Below, one piece after another: positions 12,501 through 23,403 of a stretch of DNA of 64,000 nucleotides. Source of the stretch: Cantharellus purpuraceus (Eukaryota > Basidiomycota > Agaricomycetes > Cantharellales > Hydnaceae); the NCBI GenBank assembly GCA_025174535.1, contig JALBUN010000048.1, positions 1,116,001 to 1,180,000 of the forward strand, read 5' to 3'. Both the position numbers and the translations under genes were made by a program. Under the pieces are notes generated by a model. The model worked only from the letters and a program-made list of their open reading frames with translations. It was not told the origin of the DNA and made no database searches. Numbering within the stretch: the first letter of the stretch is position 1; every line of letters begins with the position of its first letter.

Positions 12501-13158
12501 ATGGACAAGATTAAGGAGGTTCGTGGAATTGCACGTGTCTGAATATATCTTGGTTTGATCATGATCATCAGAAACTCAATGCTCTCCGTGCTGAAGCCGA
12601 TGCCAATGTTGAACGCGCTGAGCAGGCGGAAGCCATGAACAAGAAGTACGAGCAGGAGATTTTGCAAAAAGATCAGGAGATTATTTCACTCCAACACAAG
12701 CTTTCTGTTCTCGATGCTGAACTCGAGAAGGCTGAAGCAAAGCTTGCGGATGCGAAGATCGCACGAGAGGAGGGTGATGCTAGCAAGACCACGAATGAGA
12801 ATCTTACAAGGAAGATTCAGCTATTGGAGGAGGAACTAGATACTGCCGAGAAGAACGTCAAAGAAACCGTTGAGAAGTAAGTTAATTACATCGCATTTTT
12901 TATTTGTAAAAAGCTAATTAATACTGCTGCGGTGCCACAACAGGCTTCGACAAGTCGATGTTAAGGCGGAACACTTTGAGCGCCAGGTGCAGCGACTTGA
13001 GCAGGAGCGTGATCAGTGGGAGAAGAAGTACGAGGTGCGATTGTCATTTGAATCTTGTCTGGTTATGTACCTGACCACGTGTATAGGATGCGCAGGAGAA
13101 ATACCAGCAATCAAAGAAGGAGCTCGATGAGCTCGTGCACTCAATGGAGGGCCTTTAA
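12501..13158 (+). CDS. TPM1: Tropomyosin
   Basis: Actin-binding coiled-coil protein that stabilises formin-made actin cables and contractile-ring filaments. The start is MDKIKEKLNALRAEADANVE. The exons are 12501-12518, 12572-12876, 12944-13034 and 13087-13158, giving 161 aa, the same length as fission yeast Cdc8. The whole protein is heptad-repeat coiled coil rich in Glu, Lys, Ala and Leu (EQAEAMNKKYEQEILQKDQE, LEEELDTAEKNVKETVEKLR), ending ELDELVHSMEGL. The first exon is only 18 nt, as is common for tropomyosin genes. It is divergent from the UPF0662 gene with about 105 bp between the two start codons, so they share a compact promoter region. Confidence 0.93.
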
Positions 13159-13455
13159 TTTCTTCATACCCATTCACGGTATGTATATTAATTCCCGTAC
13201 GATGATGCATTGTCCTAACTCAGCGTTCCAGTTTGTTCCATTCACGATTTACCCTACTCCGCACATTCTTCGTTTAAATTAGCACGTTCGTGACTTACAC
13301 CGTGTGAACTCCTATCATAGGGTCTGGCCCTAGGTGATTTAAAGTTCCAGTGACATACAGGCCTTGTAGCACAGAAGGATAATGATCGATTCAGCTCTCC
13401 AATCAAGTAAAGCTCGTGATTCTGGCTGTTCACTTGGACTCTTCACTTGGACTCT

Positions 13456-14224
13456 TCACGCATCTTTCTCCTCACGGAATTTGATCGAAATTGAGTTTAC
13501 ACAATGTCGTTCGTCGGCTGTGTAGGCAATGAATAATAGTTTGCCGATGGATATTAAACATACTGGGCGTTGGGAAACCTTCACCCTAGAGGAGGACATG
13601 AACGATGAAGTAGCGAAAAGTCTTTATATGCCTTTTACCTTGAACACGTGGCCCAGATGGCCACCACATGCCGTACAGGTAATCTCTGTCCGGATGCCTC
13701 CAAATGATCTGTCTTCATGCCGGGAAACAGCCCCGGGTATGGCTGTGTTGAATTATGAACCCCTCAGCATAAAGCTGTGGCCAGTCGGCTTCTCACCATC
13801 AAAGAAAGCTGGCCACCCGCATCCCGAGTCAAATTTGGTAGCGCTCTTGTAGACTTTAAGAGGGGTATTTGTCTCAGCATGTCGAATGCGCAGCGTGGAG
13901 ATACGTGCTCGGTGTTTCACATGCAGCACACGTGTAAACGCCCTTCTCATAAAATTTGTCGTACTCGCCAGTATGGGGACGCTCCGTACCCTTCTCACGG
14001 ATGACTTTAAACTAGCTCCCCTGACTAGTCAACGACTGGACTGAGTGATGCTTTACACGCACTTCAGCAGGTGTGAGGATGGCTCGCCACTCAGAATCGG
14101 GCTTGTTCTTGGATCCAGGAGTTTCTGAAGATGACATTGTGATAGCGGAAGTAGATAGACTGGTAGCTGCAGTGAATACGGTTGTGGAGGAGCGACGAAG
14201 GGACGTGAGAGTCGCTCGCAGCAT
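13456..14224 (-). CDS. MXR2: Peptide methionine-R-sulfoxide reductase (MsrB)
   Basis: Reduces methionine-R-sulfoxide in proteins. The N-terminus MLRATLTSLRRSSTTVFTAA is basic and hydroxylated, like a mitochondrial presequence, and the second Met (MSSSETPG) could start a cytosolic form. The catalytic domain follows in order: WRAILTPAEFKVIREKGTER, GVYTCAAC, YKSATKFDSGCGWPAFFD, AIPGAVSRHEDRSFGG, ITCTACGGHLGHVF, GEGFPTPTDERHCVNS. The Cys in RHCVNS is the catalytic residue, and the two CX2C pairs would bind zinc. Spliced from six exons. The one joining CETP to IYKS needs a GC-AG intron (13854-13908); a GT donor 12 nt upstream would delete CETP. The stop is at 13456. Confidence 0.88.
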
Positions 14225-14736
14225 TATAGATACGTCACTCACGTGACCGCGTCCGATTATCCGTCGGGATTAGGATGCTCTATGGACATATGGCCTAGCT
14301 GGCTAGCATGGGAGAGATGACTGACTTGCAGCATGGGATGCAGTTGATTGAGAATGTGATGCAGGGAAACTCATCAAGGCAGCCATTGGTGGCAAGCTGG
14401 AGTTGATGGATGAAGTTGTCATCAACTATGATGGCGTTCTGTGCAGACATTGGCAGGCAGCCAGGAGGAGGGTTGAAGAGGTCCTTATCTTTGGCGTCGT
14501 CTATCACTGACGCTTCAAAAACGTGCAAGTGTCCCCATTTTTGGTCCGGGATTCAGAACGGGATAATCAGGGCGGGGTATGTAGCAGCATTGCCTGTATA
14601 TGTGCCTGCCAATACAGCTTCTACGGACATATGCAAATCCTAGTATAGAGCCTATTTGGTATCTCCCGCGTCCCCGTGACTTCATGTGGCATCCAATTGG
14701 TTCTAGCGAAGCCTTGCGCTTGCTCTCACGACCATC
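14225..14736. other. Intergenic; unassigned small ORFs
   Basis: About 500 bp upstream of both MsrB (minus) and dihydroxyacetone kinase (plus). Open frames on both strands (14295-14528 and 14515-14790 minus, 14410-14643 plus) have no motif I recognise and no clear splice partners. I treat them as noncoding or unassigned. Confidence 0.4.
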
Positions 14737-17031
14737 ATGGTATTCACAGGTGGGCACAACGTTGTTGCACATAGTCTTGCCCCATATCACGAGATTCCCA
14801 AGATAAGCACTTCGTAAACGACCCTACATCCCTTGTCATCGAGTCGCTGCAAGGTACTGTTGCATAGGTTTCTCCCTGCGACTAGTTGCTCAATTGTCCA
14901 TGTGTCAGGCTTGGCTTACCAAAACCCCCATATATCCCTTGATGTTCAGAACAAAGGTGACTGCATTTCAGTTGTCTCCGTTCGGGTTGCCGACTTCGAA
15001 GCAGTTGTTTATAGGACTAGGGTGGACAATTCTAAAGTATCCTTGATCTGCGGGGGCGGCAGTGGGCATGAACCTAGTCACCCTGCTTTTGTCGGTGCGT
15101 ATGTTCTCTTCTTACGTCCTGAAAGTCTGATGGGTCGGCGTAGGCGAGGGAATGCTCACTGGTACGAACCTATGTCGCGTGTAGACGACGTTTTTTGACC
15201 TGTGAAATCAGCTGCGGTTGCGGGAAATGTATTTGCTTCACCAAACGCAAGTCAGGTCACCAAAGCCATTGAGCTAGTGGATGGAGATGAAGGGTTTGTC
15301 TTGACACTCATTTCAATATGCGGTACCTGATGTTTATTATACACAGAACGCTCATTATAGTCAAGTGCGCCCACTCCCTACTTCAAAAGACTGTTCATCA
15401 ATGCTACTGTAGGAACTATACAGGCGATGTGCTGAATTTCGGTCTGGCAAAGGAGGAATATGCAGCAGCGCACCCCGAAAGGGCGCATCGAGTCAAATTC
15501 CTAGTGGTCGGAGATGATGTTAGTGTTGGGAAGACACAAGGAGGACTCGTAGGCCGAAGGTAAATGTTACTTCCCCTTACCTTCCTCATCTCTCCTCGGT
15601 ACGAACTTATGCAGAGGGTTAGCTGGAACAGTTCTGGTGTATAAGATTGCAGGCGCATTGGCAAGTCGGGGTGCAGGATTAGATGCTGTATATGACATTG
15701 CCGGGTGGGTATCCGAGCGGATTGGTACTATTGGTGTTGGGCTCGACCATTGCCACGTAAGTAAACCATTCGGCAAAGTGTTACTCCTGGTCTAATCGGC
15801 GCATAGATCCCTGGAACTGCAGCCTCGGCGTCGCATCTGTCTTCCAGTGAAGTCGAAATCGGAATGGGAATCCATAACGAACCGGGACATGCTCGTGTCA
15901 GACCCATACCCCCATTGGCTCAATTGATCACTTCTTTGCTAGAGCTCCTGACATCCACAATGGATCCTGAACGCTCATTTTTACCATTCGGCGCACCTGG
16001 TTCAGGAAATGATGAGGTCGTGTTACTGGTAAATAACTTAGGTGGACTAAGTGAACTCGAAATGGGGGGCATTGCTCGTGAAGCTGTCAATCAACTAAGA
16101 GGGAGAAGCATCGCGGTCCAACGCTTGCTTGTAGGAGCGTTTATGGCAAGTCGCACTTCACCGCACGTTGCTTTCGCTAAAGTTTGCACAGACGTCTCTC
16201 AACATGCCTGGCTTTTCCTTGACATTACTTCTGCTTCCTCGCTCGGCTGAGCCGGCGCCGTGTTCGGCGTCTGACATTCTATCCCTTCTCGATGAGAAAT
16301 CCAATACGCCAGGATGGAAGTGGTGCTCTCGATTGCCGCCACCAGGGGTTTTATCAACTTCAACTAGCCCACCTGTAGCGAGCTCTGCGTCCCAAAGCAA
16401 AGGGCGCATTCTAGCTGCTCCTGATCCGACAACTTTTATAGAAGCGATCCAACGTGCGGCACAGGCCATTATACAACACGAGCCTGAGCTTACTCGCTTG
16501 GACAAGATCGTCGGCGATGGTGATGCCGGCCTGACACACAAATCCGGTGCTGAGCACATCCTTCGTGCTGTGCAGAATGGTGACATCAGTGGCAAAGATG
16601 TCATCGGCTCTATCGCGCATATCGCCCAGGCCGTCGGCAATGGTATGGATGGCACTAGTGGAGCGTTGTACAGCATATTTTTCTCGGCCTTGGCTCAAGG
16701 GCTTTACGATAGCACGTCAAAAAGCACATCGCTCACATTAGCAGTCTGGTCAGAAGCACTCCATATAGCATTGTCTAAACTCTTCACCTACACGCGTGCA
16801 CGGCCCCCCTCGCGCACGCTCGTTGATCCTCTTTCGGCTTTTGTGCAAGAGCTGGAAGAGAGCAGCGAGTTTAAGAGCGCAGTAACCAGGGCAGCTGAAG
16901 CAGCTGAAAATACCAAGAATCTTGAAGCCCGGGCTGGCAGAGCCACCTACGTGGAGAGGGAGAGGGTGAAAGGCATCATGGACCCGGGCGCCCTAGGTGT
17001 CAAGGTGATTCTGGAAGCGTTAGTGAGATGA
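14737..17031 (+). CDS. DAK1: Dihydroxyacetone kinase (DhaK-DhaL)
   Basis: ATP-dependent dihydroxyacetone kinase, which detoxifies dihydroxyacetone and feeds glycerol carbon into glycolysis. The DhaK domain shows [97 protein letters not shown] and [12 protein letters not shown], whose His lies in the substrate-binding loop. The DhaL domain shows [20 protein letters not shown] (Mg-ATP aspartates), [29 protein letters not shown] and [16 protein letters not shown] at the C-terminus. Two exons are only 18 nt (15144-15161, GEGMLT; 15347-15364, TLIIVK). The intron at 16146-16191 is GC-AG and joins GAFM to [13 protein letters not shown]. The start is a guess: the ATG at 14737 followed by an intron to 14804 gives M-HFVNDP; the frame upstream of 14804 has no ATG. 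Confidence 0.88.
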
Positions 17032-17171
17032 TGACACAATTGGGGAAGTGGGTGTATGATAGTACTTTTAGTACAGTCTAGGAAATAAATGATATCGAAA
17101 ATGGATCAATAATTTCTATTTTTCTATTGATCCGTAGATTAAGCAGTCCGACGTCAACTTTTCCCGTCGGT

Positions 17172-18061
17172 CTACTGGGATCTAAACTGGGTCCATGCCT
17201 CCTCAGTGGCAACAGAGACCCTGTTTTTTATGCTGGAGAAGCTGTCGAGGGCTGGACGGACGTCCAAAGAGAAGGCCGGGCTCCCATCAGACTCTGGAGG
17301 CGCGCTATAGTAGTCTATGACATAGCGCACTTCTTCGTTTGTGCGTGGTCGCCGCACAATCCAATCGTGACGATCGAACGGTGGTTCAGTGCTGGAAGAA
17401 CTGTTAAGCACAAGGCGGACGATAGTCAGTGAGACAACTGAACTTGAATCGAGAAGGTAATAGCCATCCAGCGAACATGAATATGCGAGCCTTGGGGGAC
17501 ATTTCGCCTGGACGACCTTTGAAACGGGCCAGCTGTACTGTGTCAGAGCTGGAGATGATGCAGTATGGTCAATATCGATCTCGCTCGCAAATTGTATTAT
17601 GCCCGCCTTGGGTCTACCCTCTTTTCCCACTTCAGGACCTCATTCCATGCTGCCTCGTTAAGGAAATTGTGGATGTCCACCATGGTTTCGACGTGTTCTT
17701 CTGGTGTCTCCCAACCTTTCCGTGCAAGAGCATTGTAAAACTGTTGTGGGGAAGGGTACTCCCATGTTGCGCCCGAGTGATCACGAGGAATGGAGGAAGC
17801 CACCCGCTTCGTTGGAAGAGCGGACGATTGAGACAAATGTGGCGTTTGCGTGAGGTCAGAAGGCATCTGATTCAGTGGATTTATGGACGCGGAGGATGAG
17901 TGAGAGACAGGACATTCTGCGGGTGGTGGAGACACTGGCGTGTGATGATTGACAGGACACTCTGCTTGAGTGGGGCGATGGTCGACTGGACAAGATGTAG
18001 TTCCTGAAGCCGTACTTTGCTTTGGAGGAGCGGCAGAGAATTGTGAACTTGTCTGTCCCAT
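17172..18061 (-). CDS. CYC3: Cytochrome c heme lyase (holocytochrome c synthase)
   Basis: Attaches heme to apocytochrome c in the mitochondrial intermembrane space. The start is [16 protein letters not shown]. The N-terminal third has three CPV heme-regulatory motifs (SCPVDH, ECPVNH, ECPVSH). The core follows: [40 protein letters not shown], then after an intron (donor GTAGAC) [46 protein letters not shown] and [12 protein letters not shown]. The His and Trp in FDRHDW are conserved in the family. CYC3 versus the cytochrome c1 lyase CYT2 cannot be separated by eye. It is convergent with DAK, 140 bp between the two stops. Confidence 0.9.
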
Positions 18062-18648
18062 TGCAGGCGTTGTAGTGCTCTTTGAAGCTTAGCTCGGGAT
18101 TCGAAAATGCAAAGGAACCGTGACAGACACCCGCGACTAATTAGAGCTTGGCTAATCGACTGCCGCTAAACTCCCGTCGACATTCAAGGGAACAACGCGA
18201 TCGCAACAGTACAATATCTGGTCACTTCATAGAGTTCTTTACATGGTGGCAAGAATCCGCAAGAAAATGTTCTCCAGGAACATTGCCTACAATCAACCTG
18301 GCCAAACTCAGAGGCCTGACTTTTTGCGCCTCATATATCTATCATACATATTGTATTAAAAGCCTTGCACGCCTGCACCATAACTACTGGTTACAGCGAT
18401 TGATATTAAAGCTGCACCTACGTGTCTGCTACAGAGGACCTCGAGCTTGCTGGTTAATAGTACGCATGGTACGCGTGCCTACCATCTTCCAGAACTTTAA
18501 GAAATGATAAATGTTGGATATCTTGTTGCTAGATTACTACTGGAATTCAATACTGCTATGGTATTAGTAACATATACATGCTACATACGTCGGACCTGTA
18601 CAATAGTATACAGACAGATAGAGCCTCATGCATAGAACGTACAGAGAT
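18062..18648. other. Intergenic, upstream of heme lyase
   Basis: Holds the heme lyase promoter and the 3' flank of the next minus-strand gene. A 119-codon plus-strand frame (18148-18507) has no recognisable feature. Confidence 0.5.
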
Positions 18649-20195
18649 TCAAACCAAATCCACTGTTTCCTCGCGATTGGGACAAAGAATTCTGTTTCCG
18701 CGTCCTGGACAGAGAGTTCCATCCTTGTCTCTTGTTACGCACACCATACAGCGTCTCGAGCGTCTCTCGCCGGGCGTGATGACATATTCCTGGCTGGTGT
18801 GTAAGGGATGGCCCCAGGGAACGAGGGACACGAAAGGCTGGGCGACTATTCCCGGGTAGAGTATATGGGTAGTAAGTACGGCCTTTGGTGGAATAGGATG
18901 TGTTACTTGTTGCGAAAAGTATGATCCGTAGGTCCCCGTATTCCTGTGATCAATAGCTGGGGCTAGTGACGAAATAGACTCGGATGTTGAAGACAACAAT
19001 GCCTTATTCTGACCGTTTGATTTTTGATTACGTTTGTGTTTTGGCCTGAAGCCATTTATTCGTTCCGCACTATCGCCTCGATGTGAAGGACACCTAGTCC
19101 GATCGCCGCGTCCAGGGCATTGATAAGACGCTTCCTCTCGGCCCAGTTGCAGACAGACAACGCACCGTCTTCGACGTCGTTTATGTGCTGAATTTTGTGA
19201 GATAATTGCGAGATGGATAGGCGCAGTCGTGTTAGGGAGGAGAGGATAGGGAAATACCCATGTACACTGCTGATGCTCCGGAGGCAGGGGTGCTGGCGCA
19301 ATGGGCACAAAAGGATCGCGGGGTACAATTGCACGAGGAACAGAAGGTGGTTGCGATAATGGTAGTGGGCCAGTTATAGGCTCACAGGATGAAACAAAGG
19401 TATTTGACTTGTGAAAAGCATTTGAATGCGAGTCGAGTTGTATTTCTGGGCTGCGGGTTAGTGGTAATGAACCTTGAGGGTACTCTAATGCCATGTCTAC
19501 GCCTTCAACTGAGGACTGAAGAACGTCCAATGGATTAAAATTCCTTGATATTGAAGTTTCTGAGTGTGGGATGGATATATCCTCACTATGCTGAGACGAC
19601 GCTATTAAATGGTACGGCACTGATTGACAGTCAAATGTAGATGAGAATTGCACTGGACTCTGCGGGTTATAGGCGGTTGACAGATGACTTGGTATCGAAG
19701 ATGTACTACCGTCCATGTAGGAGTTTTCACTCGGAGATGAGTCCCATATTAACTGAGAGACTTGTGAGCGGTGAGCAGCTTCTGCTGGAGAAAGAGGCGC
19801 ATGCAACCAGGAGTCGAGGATGGGATTTATGGAAGGAGGCAAAACATCAGGAGATGGACCGAGTAATGAATGCGTTTGATGACCATCTGCAATACTATCG
19901 CTTCCCAATGCCATGTCTAGAGCGCCTTGGTGGCTTCCTGTAGTTTCTTGCGCTTCGGATGCCCCAGATGGCGAAGAGCTCAACGTGAATTGGTGGTCTA
20001 ACTTGTCTCTTGGCTTTTCAATGAGTCTTGCTAATGGTAGATGTATGCCAGTAAGTAGAGTCCTTGGCTTCCGTCCTGCCCCCTTCCTGCGACAATAAAT
20101 GGCATCAATTGAGGAGAAGCAGAGGATCAATATGCTAGCCTTGAGCCACCTGCTTTGTGCCCAATGTGGTTTTTTGTTCCTTTTGTTCGGCCCAT
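18649..20195 (-). CDS. Hypothetical protein with two Cys4 motifs and AT-hook-like start
   Basis: Not a family I can name. Exon 1 (20195-20150) encodes MGRTKGTKNHIGHKAG. A 74-nt intron (20076-20149) joins it to GRKPRTLLTGIHLP, giving a basic AT-hook-like GGRKPR. The middle is Ser/Pro/His-rich and low in charge. The C-terminal half has two copies of one motif, RRRRRCVVC...QCPGRGDRTRCP and RRSRRCMVC...LCPGRGNRILCP, that is C-X2-C-X9/11-C-P-G-R-G-[DN]-R-X2-C-P, each directly after a basic run. Each is preceded by a Trp/Pro-rich segment (CTWVFPYPLLPN and VSLVPWGHPLH). That the motif binds zinc, and a DNA-related role, are inferences. It is divergent from the KAR9-like gene, about 245 bp apart. Confidence 0.7.
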
Positions 20196-20439
20196 GCGAG
20201 AAGATTGCAGTCACACCGAATCACATGAGATAATAATTTCTTAGCGAAAATGGATCAGCAACGAGCTGAGCGAGGTTTGGTTCGGAGTTATCTTGCAGCC
20301 ATTACTTGCGAATCAAGTCACACTTGCATAGTTTCTAGTCTCTCAACGTCACTCACAACCAACTTACTCAGCCGCCATCAACACGACTCTCTTCTAAACC
20401 AGACACGCCATCTGAGCTTCGGCTCGCAGCATCTTCTTT

Positions 20440-23247
20440 ATGGTCGACGTTGTCAACCCCCTCAGCTTTCCGAGCCAGCACCCACTTGGCCATATGCCTA
20501 CTGCCTCTGTCATCACATCAAACCACAGTGCCTCAACATCGAAAAGCTCTTTGACTCTTGACCACAATGATGGTACGTGTTCACAGATAATGCTTAGTTT
20601 AGATGCGTTACGCAAGATGAATAGAGGATGACACGATCACCGCGACGCGAACCATGACACGGAGCAGGGAGCGTAGTCAAGAGTGAGTTTTGTTGATATG
20701 GCATGGTATCTTTGGTCTTATTTCCAGTGTCTTCCAGGGATCTACGTCTCCTTGCGGTCAGCGCACAGATCACTGAGATAACATACAGCATCTCTGATAT
20801 CCAGACTCGCATCTTTGGTCAGACCACCATTAAACTACTAGCCCAGGTTCTAACACATCGAACATGCAGAGATACAAGAGCTTCGCCACCAGTCCAGCGT
20901 TCAGTCTAAAGGAACTGACAAGAACGCGTCGTCCCCACACAGCTCCCCGCAGACCGCGGCGCTAGAGTCAACAAGCGTCATTGATCAGGCTCTTATCAAC
21001 CTCGACGAACGCCTGGAAGCCGTTGCCCGTAGCGTCGAAGCTGTTGAGGAAGGTCTTGCCCCGTTGCTTCGTTCTGTGAAGACCCCCACGCAAAACCAGT
21101 CGGAGAATGTGGGCGAGTCGGACAAGCTGATTTTACGAAAGCATGGCGCGTTGCTACGTGATTGGGAGACTGTGCAAACGGAGGCAGAGGTGCTGAGGGA
21201 GGAGCTCAAGGAGGACAAATGGTTGACGGTATTTCGAAGCGTAAGCGAGCAGGCAGACGGCATGATGAAGTCATTGGAGAAGGCCGTGACTCAGTGTCAG
21301 GTGCGCGAGTAAAATGCATTCAGAATATCAAGTTCCATTTACTGAAGGCATTGAAGGATTTTATATGGCAAGTGAACAAGCCACGGCAATCTGAGATCGC
21401 CTTGTCGTCGCCTAACAATATTTTGGGTACCGAGCCAAACCCTATCAATATTGAAGTGTTCACGAATATACACAATGCTTTTGAATCCAAAAAGAAGTGC
21501 GTCATTAGGTTCAGTAGGATACACTTTGCTGACTGCCACACTTGTCAGGTATTATATGCCATCCGTTTCTAAAATTTTATCTGTTGTGGACAAAGGAGTA
21601 CGAGACAGGGTGACGAAGAACGGGGAGTGCTTGCGCCTGCATGCAGAGATGCGAGGACGGTGGCGAAATCTTCGTGAGCGCATCAATCGGATTGACTCAG
21701 AGATGGAAAGTGTCCGTCGTATGCTCCTCAATCGCGACCCGGATCGCATTGAAACAGAATCAAATGTGTCCCGGGGTACCACGAAATCCGGAAGTGGCTT
21801 TCTAGATACCCCTTCGCCACCTCGTAGTCGTGCACCGTCAAGTACTTCCACCCTCTCCCGTTCCATTTCACCTTTTCGCAAGTTTGCTGCACGTATAACA
21901 GGTCCTGGACGTTCCACCCCTACACCCAGGACCCCACGATTGCCGTCCACTGAGCCAGTACCAACATTGCGAGAGCGTGCATCTGTTTTCTTCCGCAGTG
22001 GCCACAAGGCAACGCACAGCATTTCTGAGAGTTCAAATGGGACGTCCAATGGTTCACGGCAACTAGAGCCGAAGAAACAACGCTGGAATAGCTCTACGAA
22101 AGTAGAGCCTGACCCTGACATGACCATCAAGGCCACACCACCAAGACGACCATCAGTCGGGCAAACGTTTGCAACGCCGCCAAGTGTGTTCGGTCGTAGG
22201 AGCGTCACCCCTAGCTCCCAGGCATCGTCACGACCATGGTCACCGTCGAATTCTACAATGTCGACTCCAAGCACCCATGTGAGCCCGCCAAGTGTCAGTC
22301 GTCCATCGTCTCGAGCCACGTCGTCGTTTGGTATGACGAGTGTAATCAATCCGCGACCTCGGCCAAGTACGCCCAGTAATATTCCGCTACCTTCACACCA
22401 CCTTAGATCTTCGAGTCGCATGTCTGACTGGGACGATGACGATGCTGTACCTACTTCTCTTATGCAACGTGCGCTGTCGCCGACTGGCTCCGCAATATCC
22501 ACGCCACCCAAGACACCCTCCCATACCAATACCCCTCATACCCGCAGCTTGATGTTGCCTAAACCACGTACGCCCAGTGCCAGCATCTCACATATCCCTG
22601 TTCCTCGAGTAAGCATCTCACGTCCGGGATCCGCCATGTCAACCCATTCTACGACGTCATCTGCCATGCCTCGCGCACAAACGCCTGAATCGAGTATCCG
22701 CGCCAGGGCGCAGCAAATGCCATTTTATCAGTCTACGAGCGCAGGACGATCACGACAGACACTTGCAAAAGGGCCTCCATCAAGTTTCCGAGATTCGTCT
22801 GCAACACCTGTTTCTTCCCACCGCTCACGGCCCAGCTCGCGGGGAGCTTTTACACCTAGCTTGGAGCAGAATCCCGTTCCTACTTACATTCCGGGCAACA
22901 TGAAGGATCCATTGGATGTCGAAGTTGCACGTGTTGTCAACTCCATGGCTCATGGTTTCCTGATTGAGCGCGTGGACCCCCCGTTGCGTGTAGTACCAAA
23001 ACCTGGAGAAGAGGTCAAGGCACAATATGCCATCTCCAACGCATTGGCACGCAAAGTTCTCAATTGTCGTTTAGTTATCATCAACCGCTCTGGAGCTAAG
23101 GGTGGAGAGACGAGAAAGGTGATGTGCCGTGTCGGTGGAGGTATGTCGTTTAACGGTTCTTTCGTACTGCAAGAATCTCACTTTGGCTCAGGCTGGCAAG
23201 ATTTGTCAATGTATCTGTTGAGTCGGGCGGCAGGTGCTACTGCATGA
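20440..23247 (+). CDS. KAR9: KAR9-like protein with GAS2 (GAR) microtubule-binding domain
   Basis: Fungal KAR9-type cytoskeletal linker, expected to connect microtubule ends to actin-based spindle or nuclear positioning. Exons: 20440-20572, 20728-20817, 20870-21300, one starting near 21348, and 21550-23247. The N-terminal half is helical (NLDERLEAVARSVEAVEEGL, LLRDWETVQTEAEVLREELK, ILSVVDKGVRDRVTKNGECL). About 300 residues of Ser/Pro/Thr/Arg-rich disordered linker with many SxxP and RPSS motifs follow, typical of microtubule-lattice binding. The C-terminal GAS2 domain runs from VEVARVVNSMAHGFLIERVD to RKVMCRVGGGWQDLSMYLLS. The last exon hides an in-frame 51-nt GT-AG intron (23141-23191) that splits the conserved GGGW. 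Retaining it would insert 17 residues there. Confidence 0.8.
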
Positions 23248-23403
23248 CAACAAACTTATGTTTCATTTTTTCCTTTCTTTTTAAGTTCAAGCATCTGTAA
23301 ACATGGACCCTCACACATTTTCCAAGTATGATCCCCACCACCACATGTCGCTTTAGGTGCACAGTTTAGCTTTGAGTAGTCATTGCACGGATACATTACA
23401 TTA

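Noticed and set aside
14295..14790. Possible minus-strand gene with Cys-rich text (for example SINCIPCCKS)
   Set aside because: Two overlapping frames, no recognisable fold and no consistent splice sites; kept as unassigned.
18148..18507. 119-codon frame upstream of the heme lyase
   Set aside because: No motif, no splice partners, lies in a promoter-sized gap.
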